Positions 56,892-64,000 of a DNA stretch of 64,000 nucleotides are shown piece by piece (the stretch's first letter is position 1; each line of letters begins with the position of its first letter). The DNA is taken from the NCBI GenBank assembly GCA_947503785.1, contig CANNFB010000002.1, positions 62,001 through 126,000 on the forward strand. The letters run 5' to 3'. The notes under the pieces were generated by a model. That model was not told where the DNA came from, ran no database searches, and saw nothing but the letters and a program-made list of their open reading frames with translations. A program made the translations under genes and the position numbers. This stretch comes from an uncultured Campylobacterales bacterium. Lineage in GTDB: Bacteria; Campylobacterota; Campylobacteria; Campylobacterales; Arcobacteraceae.

Positions 56892-58349
56892 TTACATTTT
56901 TATACAAATATTTTTAAGTTCAGTATAGAACTCTAAAGAGTGGTGACCACCTTCTCTTCCAATTCCAGAACCTTTCATTCCACCAAATGGTGTTCTTAAA
57001 TCTCTTAAGAACCATGAGTTAACCCATACAATTCCTGAATCAATTTTAGAAGCTACTCTATGAGCTTTATCTAAATTTTCAGTAAATACAGTAGAGGCTA
57101 AGCCATATTTAGTATCATTTGCCATTTTAATAACTTCTTCTTCTGTATCAAAAGGAGCAATATGACAACAAGGTCCAAATACTTCTTCTTTTACTACAGT
57201 TGCAGTTTCAGGAAGTCCTGTCCAAATAGTTGGCTCAACCCAAAAACCATCTTTTAAAGCACCTTCCATCTTTGGTGCTCCGCCACCTAAAATAACGTTG
57301 GCACCCTCTTTTTTTGCAATATCATAAAATTCTAAAACTTTATCTCTATGTGCAGCACTTACAACTGGTCCCATATCAACAGACTCGTCATTATGTACTC
57401 CAACTTTTAGTTTTTGACCAGCATCTTTAAGTCTACTTACAAATTCATCAAAAATTGGTCTTTGAACATAAACTCTTTCAGTTCCTAAACAAACTTGTCC
57501 TGAGTTAGCAAATACAGATCTTGCTGTTTCAAAAATAGCTTTATCCATATCACAATCTTCAAAAATAATAGCAGGGTTTTTCCCTCCAAGTTCTAAAGAT
57601 ATATCTCTTACACCATTTGAACAAGCTTTCATAATTGTTTCACCAGTTTTTGTTTCACCTGTGAATGTTAAAGCATCAATATCTTGGTGTGCTGTTAATA
57701 AATTTCCAGTAATTGAACCTCTTCCTTGAACAACATTATAAGCACCTTTTGGTAAACCAACTTTAGTCATAACTTCACCTAAAAGTGATGTAGTAGTAGG
57801 AGTTACTTGAGAAGGTTTAACAACAACAGTATTTCCACAAGCTAATGCAGGACCTACTTTCCAAGTCATAAGTAGTAATGGCAAGTTCCAAGGAGAAATA
57901 ACACCAATAACACCTTTTGGTTGTCTCATAGAATAATTCATTGCTATTTTTCCATCTGGAGTATCCATTCTATAAGCTTCATCAGCAACTGATTTCATAG
58001 TATCAGCGAATACTTTGAAGTTTGCAGCTCCTCTTGGAATATCTATATGTCTTGCGATTGAGTATGGTTTACCAGTATCTAAACATTCAGCTTCAAGGAA
58101 ATCATCAAATCTTCTATCCATTTCATTTGCAATTTCGTACATTAAAGCTATTCTATCATTTAGCTTCATTTGTCCCCACTCACCAGTTAATGCAGCTTTT
58201 GCAGCCGCAACTGCTGCATTAACTTCAGGTTCTCTACCTTGTGCTACTTTTGCAATTAACTCTGCAGTTGCTGGGTTAAAGTTATCAAAAAACTCTCCAC
58301 ATTCTGAGTCTATAAATTGTCCATTAATATAGTGTTGTACTTTTTTCAT
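56892..58349 (-). CDS. dmpC: 2-hydroxymuconic semialdehyde dehydrogenase
   Basis: NAD-dependent aldehyde dehydrogenase (485 aa) that opens the dehydrogenase branch: semialdehyde to 2-hydroxymuconate. Glu base in SLELGGKNPAI, catalytic Cys in ANSGQVCLGTERVYV, and C-terminal GGMKGSGIGREGG. N-terminus YINGQFIDSECGEFF matches DmpC/XylG. It ends 11 bp upstream of dmpE and touches the GlcG/HbpS gene (1-base overlap). Confidence 0.94.
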   Translation of the reverse strand: MKKVQHYINGQFIDSECGEFFDNFNPATAELIAKVAQGREPEVNAAVAAAKAALTGEWGQMKLNDRIALMYEIANEMDRRFDDFLEAECLDTGKPYSIARHIDIPRGAANFKVFADTMKSVADEAYRMDTPDGKIAMNYSMRQPKGVIGVISPWNLPLLLMTWKVGPALACGNTVVVKPSQVTPTTTSLLGEVMTKVGLPKGAYNVVQGRGSITGNLLTAHQDIDALTFTGETKTGETIMKACSNGVRDISLELGGKNPAIIFEDCDMDKAIFETARSVFANSGQVCLGTERVYVQRPIFDEFVSRLKDAGQKLKVGVHNDESVDMGPVVSAAHRDKVLEFYDIAKKEGANVILGGGAPKMEGALKDGFWVEPTIWTGLPETATVVKEEVFGPCCHIAPFDTEEEVIKMANDTKYGLASTVFTENLDKAHRVASKIDSGIVWVNSWFLRDLRTPFGGMKGSGIGREGGHHSLEFYTELKNICIKM

Positions 58350-58777
58350 TATTTTAGTCCTATCTTTTCAATTGCAAATTTTGCACATATAATATCTTCT
58401 TCTTCAGTTCCACCTGAAACACCAATTGCTCCAACTTTTACATTATCTTTATCAAATATTGGTAATCCTCCACCAAAAGGAACTAATCTATCTCTATTAG
58501 AAAAACCTTGTTCTAAATGTGGCATTTCTTTAAAAATATTAGTCCATGTATCTGATGGAAACCCAAAACTTGCACTAGTATATGCTTTGTCTTTTGCAAT
58601 ATCTATAGAATGAATAAAGGAGTTTTCCATTCTTAAAAAAGCCATTTCCAAACCTTTGTTATCTACAACACTTACGTTTATAGATATATTTAATTCTTCG
58701 GCTTTTTTAATTGCAAAAAGACAAGCCTCGATAGAGGCTTGTCTTGATATTGTCTTTTCTGTTATTACACTGCTCAT
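58349..58777 (-). CDS. GlcG/HbpS-family protein in the aphX position
   Basis: 142 aa; domain of the GlcG/HbpS family, often called heme-binding. I start it at 58777 (MSSVITEKTISRQAS), 1 nt after the dmpB stop; the ribosome site is poor, so coupling is likely. Core: NVSVVDNKGLEMAFLRMENS, then KAYTSASFGFPSDT, and GLPIFDKDNVKVGAIGVSGGT, each read separately. In Comamonas aph clusters a gene aphX sits between the catechol dioxygenase and semialdehyde dehydrogenase genes, as here (from memory). Role unknown. Confidence 0.72.
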   Translation of the reverse strand: MSSVITEKTISRQASIEACLFAIKKAEELNISINVSVVDNKGLEMAFLRMENSFIHSIDIAKDKAYTSASFGFPSDTWTNIFKEMPHLEQGFSNRDRLVPFGGGLPIFDKDNVKVGAIGVSGGTEEEDIICAKFAIEKIGLK

Positions 58778-58778
58778 A

Positions 58779-59723
58779 TTATTTATATGCGTGTAATGTG
58801 TAGGCTGTTGTAAATGCACCATTTTCAATACCTGTATGATAGAAAATTCCTCTCCATAATTCATCTTCTGTCCATGTAATAACTGGCATATCAGGCTGAG
58901 CTAAATACCCAAGTCCTGCAAAAGTTTCTAGTCTATGTCCTGATGGATCAAAGAAATAAATTGTTTCACCTCTTGTAATACCATGTCTTTGAGGTGTTAC
59001 ATCAATTTTTACATTATGCATAGCCATAACATCAGCTGCTCTTAAAATATCATTCCATCCATCTAAGAAGAAGGCAAAGTGATGCATTCCAACTTCTGCA
59101 CCTGCAACAAAGGCAATATCATGAGGAGTCGATGAACAAGTAAGCCAAGTAGCAGCTTGTAAAGACCCATCAGGTCCAACTGTAACTTGTTCTGTTAATG
59201 TAAAGTCAAATATATCAATAAAGAATTTAGTTACTTCCATAACAGATTCAGGACCTTGACACATCATTAAAGCATGATCAATCCAGTGTGCTTTAATACC
59301 TTTTCCTGTAAATGGCCAAGGCGCAGGATTTGTATCACCTGTATCTTTTCCTATAAATGCTTTTTCTGCATATAATTGAAAAGCATGTCCACTTGGTAAA
59401 TTGAAAGATAAAACTCTTCCACAATCAGTAACTTCACCTGCATTTAAAAATTTAGTTTCAATTCCATAGTTTTCTATTTTTACTTTTAAATCATCTAAAT
59501 CTGAGTCATCTTTAACTTTGTAAGCAATTCTATTAAAAGTAGCTTCTTCACTTGGTCTTAAAACAAGACTATATTTATCCCATTCATCCCAACATTTTAA
59601 ATATAATGTGCCATCTTTATCTTCTCTTGTAACTGTTAGCCCCATTATGTTTTCATAATAAGTTCTTGATTCCTCAATATTTAATACATTAATATCTACA
59701 TGACCTAATCTCATAATTCCCAT
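58779..59723 (-). CDS. dmpB: Catechol 2,3-dioxygenase
   Basis: Extradiol Fe(II) dioxygenase that cleaves catechol to 2-hydroxymuconic semialdehyde. Two VOC modules, the C-terminal one active: Fe ligands H150 (HWIDHALMM), H214 or H215 (GMHHFAFFLDG) and E266 (HRLETFAG). Conserved RHGITRGETIYFFDPSGH. 314 aa vs 307 in XylE. AAAAGGA precedes the ATG. 20 bp after dmpQ. Confidence 0.95.
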   Translation of the reverse strand: MGIMRLGHVDINVLNIEESRTYYENIMGLTVTREDKDGTLYLKCWDEWDKYSLVLRPSEEATFNRIAYKVKDDSDLDDLKVKIENYGIETKFLNAGEVTDCGRVLSFNLPSGHAFQLYAEKAFIGKDTGDTNPAPWPFTGKGIKAHWIDHALMMCQGPESVMEVTKFFIDIFDFTLTEQVTVGPDGSLQAATWLTCSSTPHDIAFVAGAEVGMHHFAFFLDGWNDILRAADVMAMHNVKIDVTPQRHGITRGETIYFFDPSGHRLETFAGLGYLAQPDMPVITWTEDELWRGIFYHTGIENGAFTTAYTLHAYK

Positions 59724-59743
59724 TTTAAATCCTTTTATTTAAA

Positions 59744-60052
59744 TTAATGTCCAAGCGTATAATGCTTAGATTTTGGTTTTTCTATAAATTCGATTTCCAT
59801 ATCACTTTTTGGAAAAGTTCGACATGCTAAAACTATATTCGAGCTCTCTTCATCTTCTGATATGTGTTTTCTATTCATTTTTAGCTTTTCATATTCACCA
59901 TTATGAATAGTAATTTTACAAATTCCACAAGCTCCATTATGACAACCAATTGGAACTAGATCTTGACAAACAGATAATGAATCCATAAGATTTTTATCTT
60001 CATTGCAAGCTCTTTCTTTTTCTTTGTTTTTTACAAAGATATTATGTTTCAT
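59744..60052 (-). CDS. dmpQ: Plant-type [2Fe-2S] ferredoxin
   Basis: Small ferredoxin (102 aa) that re-reduces the iron of catechol 2,3-dioxygenase after inactivation (XylT/DmpQ role). Cluster ligands C37, C42, C45 in GCHNGACGICKITI and C77 in VLACRTF, spaced CX4CX2C-X31-C, the same pattern as in DmpP. It starts an operon: a 203-bp gap with the shared promoter element lies upstream. Confidence 0.92.
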   Translation of the reverse strand: MKHNIFVKNKEKERACNEDKNLMDSLSVCQDLVPIGCHNGACGICKITIHNGEYEKLKMNRKHISEDEESSNIVLACRTFPKSDMEIEFIEKPKSKHYTLGH

Positions 60053-60134
60053 AAATATCCCTCTTTGAAATTTACAATATAAATAAAAAACTCATATCGT
60101 CATTTGAATTAAAAGTTACCTTTTAAGTATTAAT

Positions 60135-60167
60135 ACTATACTTTAAACAATTCGCATAAAAATCGCA
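60135..60167 (-). promoter_or_regulatory. Promoter/operator of dmpQ (shared element, copy 2)
   Basis: Minus strand: TGCGA (60167-60163), TTTTTA, TGCGA (60156-60152), 11 bp, then -10 TATAGT (60140-60135). The spacing is identical to the copy before the OprD-like porin. It gives a leader of about 75 nt before dmpQ. I found no sigma54 (-24/-12) element in the 203-bp gap. Confidence 0.65.
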
Positions 60168-60255
60168 GTTATCTTTTTTTTTTCAATATTTAAATAAGTT
60201 TTGTAATAGGTTTTTATATTTGTGAGAATAGAGCTTAAAAACTCTATTAGTTTAG

Positions 60256-61029
60256 TTACTTTGTGAAGATTATGGAATCCATTGCCTGATTTCCATACAT
60301 ATATAGACTATTTAAAGCCTTACCTTTTTTAGTTTTTGAAGCTCCTAAAACTATAAAAAATGGTAATAAATGCTCTAAGCTTGGGTGGTTATCATTTAAT
60401 CGGGGTGCCCTTTGCAAAAAACCTGCTAGAGAATTTTCATCACCTTCTTCTACTTTTGATATCATCCAATCTCTAAATTCTTTTGCATAAGATACAACTG
60501 GTGCATTTATATCACTTTGTGAATCTCTTAAATTATGAGTTAAAGTTCCACTTCCTATTATTAAAGCCTCATTTTTAAACTCTTGTAATACTTCTCCAAT
60601 TTTTATTAATTCATTTGTACTAAAATAAATTGGCAATGAAATTTTAATAATTGGAATACTCGCATCAGGATACATTAATGATAATGGAGCCCAGACACCA
60701 TGATCATATCCTTTATGATTTACATCTTTAAAAATTGGAATATTCTTTCTATTAAATTTTTCTACTATTTCTTCAACTTTTAATAAATCATTTTTAATAG
60801 GGTACTTTTTATTATATAGCTCTTTTGGAAAACCATAAAAGTCATAAATTATATTTGGATTTGGATTAGATAAAATTCTTAATTCTTTACTTGTCCAGTG
60901 AGCTGAAACTATAATTATATATTTTGGTTTTTCAAATAACTTGGGCAGATTCTTCAAAAATCTTGCTGATTCATAATCAGTTAAACAAAGGTATGGTGAA
61001 CCATGAGATATAAATATTGAGGGGAACAA
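60256..61029 (-). CDS. DODA-type extradiol (LigB superfamily) dioxygenase
   Basis: 257 aa, class III ring-opening dioxygenase related to YgiD/4,5-DOPA dioxygenase. Metal-binding His candidates: ISHGSPYLCL (about 8-17), VSAHWTSKELRI (about 42-53), and GYDHGVWAPLSLM near 107-119. It starts with TTG at 61029, preceded by AAAAAGGAC. No DODA-type gene belongs to the classic dmp set; here it lies between dmpP and dmpQ. The activity is by family only; the substrate may be a catechol derivative or something unrelated. Confidence 0.8.
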   Translation of the reverse strand: MFPSIFISHGSPYLCLTDYESARFLKNLPKLFEKPKYIIIVSAHWTSKELRILSNPNPNIIYDFYGFPKELYNKKYPIKNDLLKVEEIVEKFNRKNIPIFKDVNHKGYDHGVWAPLSLMYPDASIPIIKISLPIYFSTNELIKIGEVLQEFKNEALIIGSGTLTHNLRDSQSDINAPVVSYAKEFRDWMISKVEEGDENSLAGFLQRAPRLNDNHPSLEHLLPFFIVLGASKTKKGKALNSLYMYGNQAMDSIIFTK

Positions 61030-61044
61030 TTATGTCCTTTTTTT

Positions 61045-61076
61045 AGACGAAAATTTAATTTTTTAAATTTTCGTCT
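61045..61076. repeat. Perfect 14-bp inverted repeat between dmpP and the DODA gene
   Basis: Arms AGACGAAAATTTAA and TTAAATTTTCGTCT, loop TTTT. The T-run follows the stem on the plus strand; in the minus direction an A-run follows instead. So it is not an ordinary terminator for dmpP; it may pause, protect the upstream mRNA 3' end, or end a plus-strand transcript. Confidence 0.7.
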
Positions 61077-61088
61077 TTTTAATATAAT

Positions 61089-61114
61089 CGTTATTTAAAT
61101 TGATTTAAATAACG
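61089..61114. repeat. Perfect 12-bp inverted repeat at the dmpP 3' end
   Basis: Arms CGTTATTTAAAT and ATTTAAATAACG around TG. It includes the dmpP stop codon and last codons, 12 bp from the next inverted repeat. Confidence 0.7.
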
Positions 61115-62153
61115 GGCTTTTTACTTCTTCTTTATATAAATCAGCTCTTGAAAAAAACTTTTCAGTATGAATATCTTTTTCAAATAATCTTCCTTGCATA
61201 AGCACTGTTATACAAGCATCACTCATCATAGGAGGACCACAAAGATATGCTTTATTTCCTGCAAATTGATTATCATATAATTTCTTTGCAACATCATTTG
61301 TAAAGCCTACTTCACCTGTCCAATTTTCATTTTTATTATCAGATAAAACAGGAATATATCTAAAGTTTTCATGTTTATTTTCTAAGTCTCTAAACATATC
61401 TGCATAATATAACTCTTCTTCATTTCTAGCACCATGAAATAAAGTTATCTCTTCTTTACATCCATTTTCTAATTCATCTAAAATCATTGATTTTGGACTT
61501 GAAAGACCTGAACCACCTGCAAAAAATATCATTGGTTTTTGAGCACTTCTTTTTACAAAGAATCTTCCAAAAGGTCCTGTGATTTTTCTTCTATCTCCAA
61601 TTTTTACATTATTATGAATCCAAGGAGTGGCTTCCCCATCTGGAATAATTCCAATATTTAATTCAATAACTTTTCCAGTACTTGGCTGATTTGCTAGTGA
61701 GAATGCACGTGGCTCATCAAATCCTGGAACATGATAATTAATATATTGTCCTGCTTGGAAATCTATTTCTTCATCTAATTCTAACCAAAGACCTAAAATT
61801 CTAGGTGTTAACATTTCTCTTTTTATTACTGTTCCCATAATATCTTTTATAGGAATACTTCTTGCATCAACATCTACATCAATTTCAGCTTCTATTACAA
61901 CATCTTCAACAATTGTAGCAGTACAAGCTAAGCAAAAACCATCATCTCTTTCACTTTCCATTAAAGCAAAAGGAGAAGCATCACCTAAGTCAACTTCACC
62001 TTCTAAGACTTCAACTTTACAAGTCCCACAAAGTCCGTGGTTACATGCATGAGGAAGATAAACACCTTGTCTTAAAGCAGCATCAAGAAGAGTTTGGCCT
62101 TCTTGAACATCTACCATATCACCTGTTGGTTCTATTTCTAATTTACAAGCCAT
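61095..62153 (-). CDS. dmpP: Phenol hydroxylase reductase component
   Basis: FAD/[2Fe-2S] protein (352 aa) that passes electrons from NADH to the hydroxylase. N-terminal ferredoxin domain with C37, C42, C45 (HACNHGLCGTCKVEV) and C77; FAD-binding PRAFSLANQPS (about 149-159); NAD site MIFFAGGSGLSSPKSMI and LCGPPMM. Length equals Pseudomonas DmpP. It follows dmpO without a gap. Confidence 0.95.
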   Translation of the reverse strand: MACKLEIEPTGDMVDVQEGQTLLDAALRQGVYLPHACNHGLCGTCKVEVLEGEVDLGDASPFALMESERDDGFCLACTATIVEDVVIEAEIDVDVDARSIPIKDIMGTVIKREMLTPRILGLWLELDEEIDFQAGQYINYHVPGFDEPRAFSLANQPSTGKVIELNIGIIPDGEATPWIHNNVKIGDRRKITGPFGRFFVKRSAQKPMIFFAGGSGLSSPKSMILDELENGCKEEITLFHGARNEEELYYADMFRDLENKHENFRYIPVLSDNKNENWTGEVGFTNDVAKKLYDNQFAGNKAYLCGPPMMSDACITVLMQGRLFEKDIHTEKFFSRADLYKEEVKSPLFKSI

Positions 62154-62513
62154 TTATGCTCCTACTTTACCTGTTAAAGAAGGTGTTGTAAATCTAATAA
62201 TAGACTTATGTCCCACACCATTTTCTTTTAAACTCTTTGAAAAATCAGGAGTTATAACCGCTCCATCTACTTCCCAAATAACTTCAGTTGTCTCAAAATC
62301 TAAATATTCAAAATCTGGTTCAATACTATAAGTTAAAGGAATAATATCTGTTAATAATGCTCCAAAAGGCATTTCTGGAGGAAAAGGGAAAGCTCTAGGA
62401 GAACAAACCACTCTATGTGCATGCCAATAAATAAATACTAATTGATTACCATGAAAATTTTCTACTTTGTCTTTCATTATGATTGGGTATTCCCCAATTG
62501 ATTGAATTGCCAT
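62154..62513 (-). CDS. dmpO: Phenol hydroxylase component DmpO
   Basis: 119-aa subunit of multicomponent phenol hydroxylase (gamma-type, P4). Pattern DKVENFHGNQLVFIYWHAHRV, then FPFPPEMPFGALLTDIIP matches DmpO/PhhO. One TAA spaced gap before dmpP. It belongs to the (alpha-beta-gamma)2 oxygenase core. Confidence 0.9.
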   Translation of the reverse strand: MAIQSIGEYPIIMKDKVENFHGNQLVFIYWHAHRVVCSPRAFPFPPEMPFGALLTDIIPLTYSIEPDFEYLDFETTEVIWEVDGAVITPDFSKSLKENGVGHKSIIRFTTPSLTGKVGA

Positions 62514-62527
62514 TATCTTTTCTCCTA

Positions 62528-64000
62528 TTACTTATTTTTTAATTTATTCCACATAGCTTCATCTTCTGAACCTACGTAATCCAAGTTATCAACACCATTT
62601 TCTAAGTGATACCATTTTAAAACTTCTGGTATTGTAGCTCCACCACAGTTTCCTTGGAAAATTTGATTTGGTGGAAGCCATGCTTGAATATATTTTTCAG
62701 ATTGATCTTCAAAAATATGCTTACATCCTTTTGAACAAGTGTGAAATTTTTCACCATTATATTCAGAAGTCTCTAATGTATATACGTCTGGATTTCCACC
62801 TTCAATATCAGTAAATCCTAGAGGAATTTGGCAAACTTGACAAACAAGAGGTAAAACTTCAGAATAGAATCTCTCACCTTTTTTCTCTAATTCCATATAT
62901 CTTTCAAACATTGGTCTATAGTATTTGTCAAAAGTATCAGGATACTTTTCGCTTAACCAATTCATTTTATCTTCTTCTGGCATCCATGTATGGAAAGGTG
63001 CTGCATTTGTATGGTTATAGAAAATATTCCATACTTGGTGTGATAAATGTCCTTTTTCAGCAATTATTGTATTAATAATATCAGTAGGTGCTTTTATTCC
63101 ATATTTTTCTAAATCTTTATATAAAGCCATACAGTTTTGCTCAATATAAAGTTCAACCGCTTCGCCCCAAGAAGTTGGAGAATTAGGTAACATATAATCC
63201 ATCATCATAGCTACAAGACCTAACATTCTGTAACCTCTCCATAGCCATTTATCCATCCATTTTTGAACAATTGGTACATTTCCTGCATCTTGTTCTAACA
63301 TAAATTTAATCGCTGAAAGTCCAAGTGTCATATGTCTTGATTCATCACTTTGTGCTGAAAACCCAAAGGTAACAGTTGCCATATCACCGTTATATGCAGC
63401 TCCACTCATAAATGGAACAAATAATAAACTTGTTAATACAAACTCAAAAGAGAATGAAATAGCAGTTAAATATTCAAATGGTCCAGCAGTACTTGCATCA
63501 TCACCAAATGATTTTGGAACTGATAAATACCATACTCTATCATGCATAGTAGTATGCTCACTAAAACCATTAAAATACTTATTATAATGACTCATAGTAT
63601 GAACTTGGGTTTGGAAGTGTCTTAACTCATCAATAGCTTGCATTTGACAAGCGATAGCTGCACCCTCACCTTTAAAAGCACGTGCTGCATGAGAGAAACC
63701 TTGAACAACTTTATATTCTAAAGGTGTAACACCTGTTAAAAATAGTTTTAATGCATTTACATATCTTGCATCAGAAATATTTTTTTGTGCATTATTTTGA
63801 GCAAAAGCATCAATTATTGAATATAGCTTTTTATCTTTTTCAGCTTGTAATTTCCAATAAGAATCCATAGTCATTCTAAATGGATCTTCCCATGCTTCCC
63901 AATCATGAATTTTTAAACCTTCCATATTTGCATAGGGAAAAACATCTTCTTCTTTTTGGTAAGTTGTATCCCAACCAAGTCTAGTCATATACTTATATGC
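62528..64000 (-). CDS. dmpN: Phenol hydroxylase large (alpha) subunit, 5' end outside window
   Basis: Di-iron oxygenase subunit that hydroxylates phenol to catechol. Iron-site motifs include DELRHFQTQVH and DESRHMTLG, plus the Glu-rich EGAAIACQMQ helix. The C-terminus holds CQVC and CSKGC, a likely zinc site. An ATG at 63988 is not the real start: the frame stays open to the right edge (A-Y-K-Y upstream) and aligns with the KYRYLTRDLAW N-terminus of Pseudomonas DmpN. About 25 N-terminal residues are missing. Confidence 0.95.
   Translation of the reverse strand, partial: AYKYMTRLGWDTTYQKEEDVFPYANMEGLKIHDWEAWEDPFRMTMDSYWKLQAEKDKKLYSIIDAFAQNNAQKNISDARYVNALKLFLTGVTPLEYKVVQGFSHAARAFKGEGAAIACQMQAIDELRHFQTQVHTMSHYNKYFNGFSEHTTMHDRVWYLSVPKSFGDDASTAGPFEYLTAISFSFEFVLTSLLFVPFMSGAAYNGDMATVTFGFSAQSDESRHMTLGLSAIKFMLEQDAGNVPIVQKWMDKWLWRGYRMLGLVAMMMDYMLPNSPTSWGEAVELYIEQNCMALYKDLEKYGIKAPTDIINTIIAEKGHLSHQVWNIFYNHTNAAPFHTWMPEEDKMNWLSEKYPDTFDKYYRPMFERYMELEKKGERFYSEVLPLVCQVCQIPLGFTDIEGGNPDVYTLETSEYNGEKFHTCSKGCKHIFEDQSEKYIQAWLPPNQIFQGNCGGATIPEVLKWYHLENGVDNLDYVGSEDEAMWNKLKNK

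Noticed and set aside
60053-60255. Sigma54 promoter for dmpQ (expected from DmpR-controlled clusters)
   Set aside because: No TGGCAC-N5-TTGC-like element on the minus strand; the only convincing element is the direct repeat with TATAGT.
63986-63988. ATG as dmpN start
   Set aside because: The frame stays open upstream to the window edge and the extra residues align with the DmpN family; the ATG is internal.
1-64000. tRNA, rRNA or mobile elements
   Set aside because: I looked at the intergenic gaps and found no cloverleaf-like stretch, no transposase or integrase frame, and no long flanking repeats. A tRNAscan or IS search would settle this.

Overview
The window is a low-GC stretch from a Campylobacterota (epsilonproteobacterial) chromosome, most likely Arcobacteraceae. 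This is inferred from gene order (M23 peptidase-lpxC-tsaB-thrB-ylxR-infB-rbfA-rimP; addB-fixH-ccoPQON), the MOMP-like and OprD-like porins, a short TsaB, and protein sequences; no rRNA gene is present to confirm it. I saw no tRNA, rRNA, CRISPR array, IS element, integrase or att site. The window opens inside efp (+) and closes inside dmpN (-), both cut by the window edges.

Layout. 1-11.6 kb: housekeeping genes, mostly on the minus strand: ribD, the translation set rimP-rbfA-infB-ylxR, thrB, tsaB, lpxC, an M23 cell-wall peptidase, a DHH phosphoesterase, then nadC-nadA. 11.7-15.8 kb (+): plsY-folB, a major porin with a structured leader, a cytochrome c and prfB. 15.8-23.0 kb (-): ccoNOQP (cbb3 oxidase), DUF4006, an unlisted 30-residue membrane protein, a TPM-like protein, FixH-like protein and addB. 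23.5-27.7 kb (-): uvrD-truB-ispE-smpB. 27.8-34.9 kb: a LysR regulator, a two-gene operon of unknown function, a radical SAM protein, purF, dapB, trxB. 35-40 kb: a histidine kinase/OmpR-type regulator pair beside a DASS anion transporter, and trxA. 40-49.7 kb: alaS, several transporters and a group of small lipoproteins, two of them tandem NlpC/P60 hydrolases.

49.8-64 kb is the accessory highlight: an OprD-like porin (+) facing a nearly complete phenol meta-cleavage cluster (-). In transcription order it reads dmpN-dmpO-dmpP (phenol hydroxylase), a LigB/DODA-type extradiol dioxygenase, dmpQ (ferredoxin), dmpB (catechol 2,3-dioxygenase), a GlcG/HbpS-family gene in the aphX position, dmpC, dmpE, dmpF, dmpG, dmpH, dmpI, an LLM flavin monooxygenase, dmpD. 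Together they would take phenol to catechol, 2-hydroxymuconic semialdehyde, and then pyruvate plus acetyl-CoA. dmpK/L/M and any dedicated regulator would lie beyond the right edge.

The most interesting new signal is regulatory. The promoters of the OprD-like porin and of dmpQ, about 10 kb apart on opposite strands, carry the same element: TGCGA-N6-TGCGA-N11-TATAnT with identical spacing. The repeat period (11 bp, 7+4) resembles operators of OmpR/PhoB-type response regulators. It predicts that an outer-membrane channel and the ring-cleavage operon form one regulon. A different 7+4 direct repeat (GTCATAT) lies upstream of the DASS transporter next to the two-component genes, and a perfect 21-bp palindrome lies between nadA and plsY.
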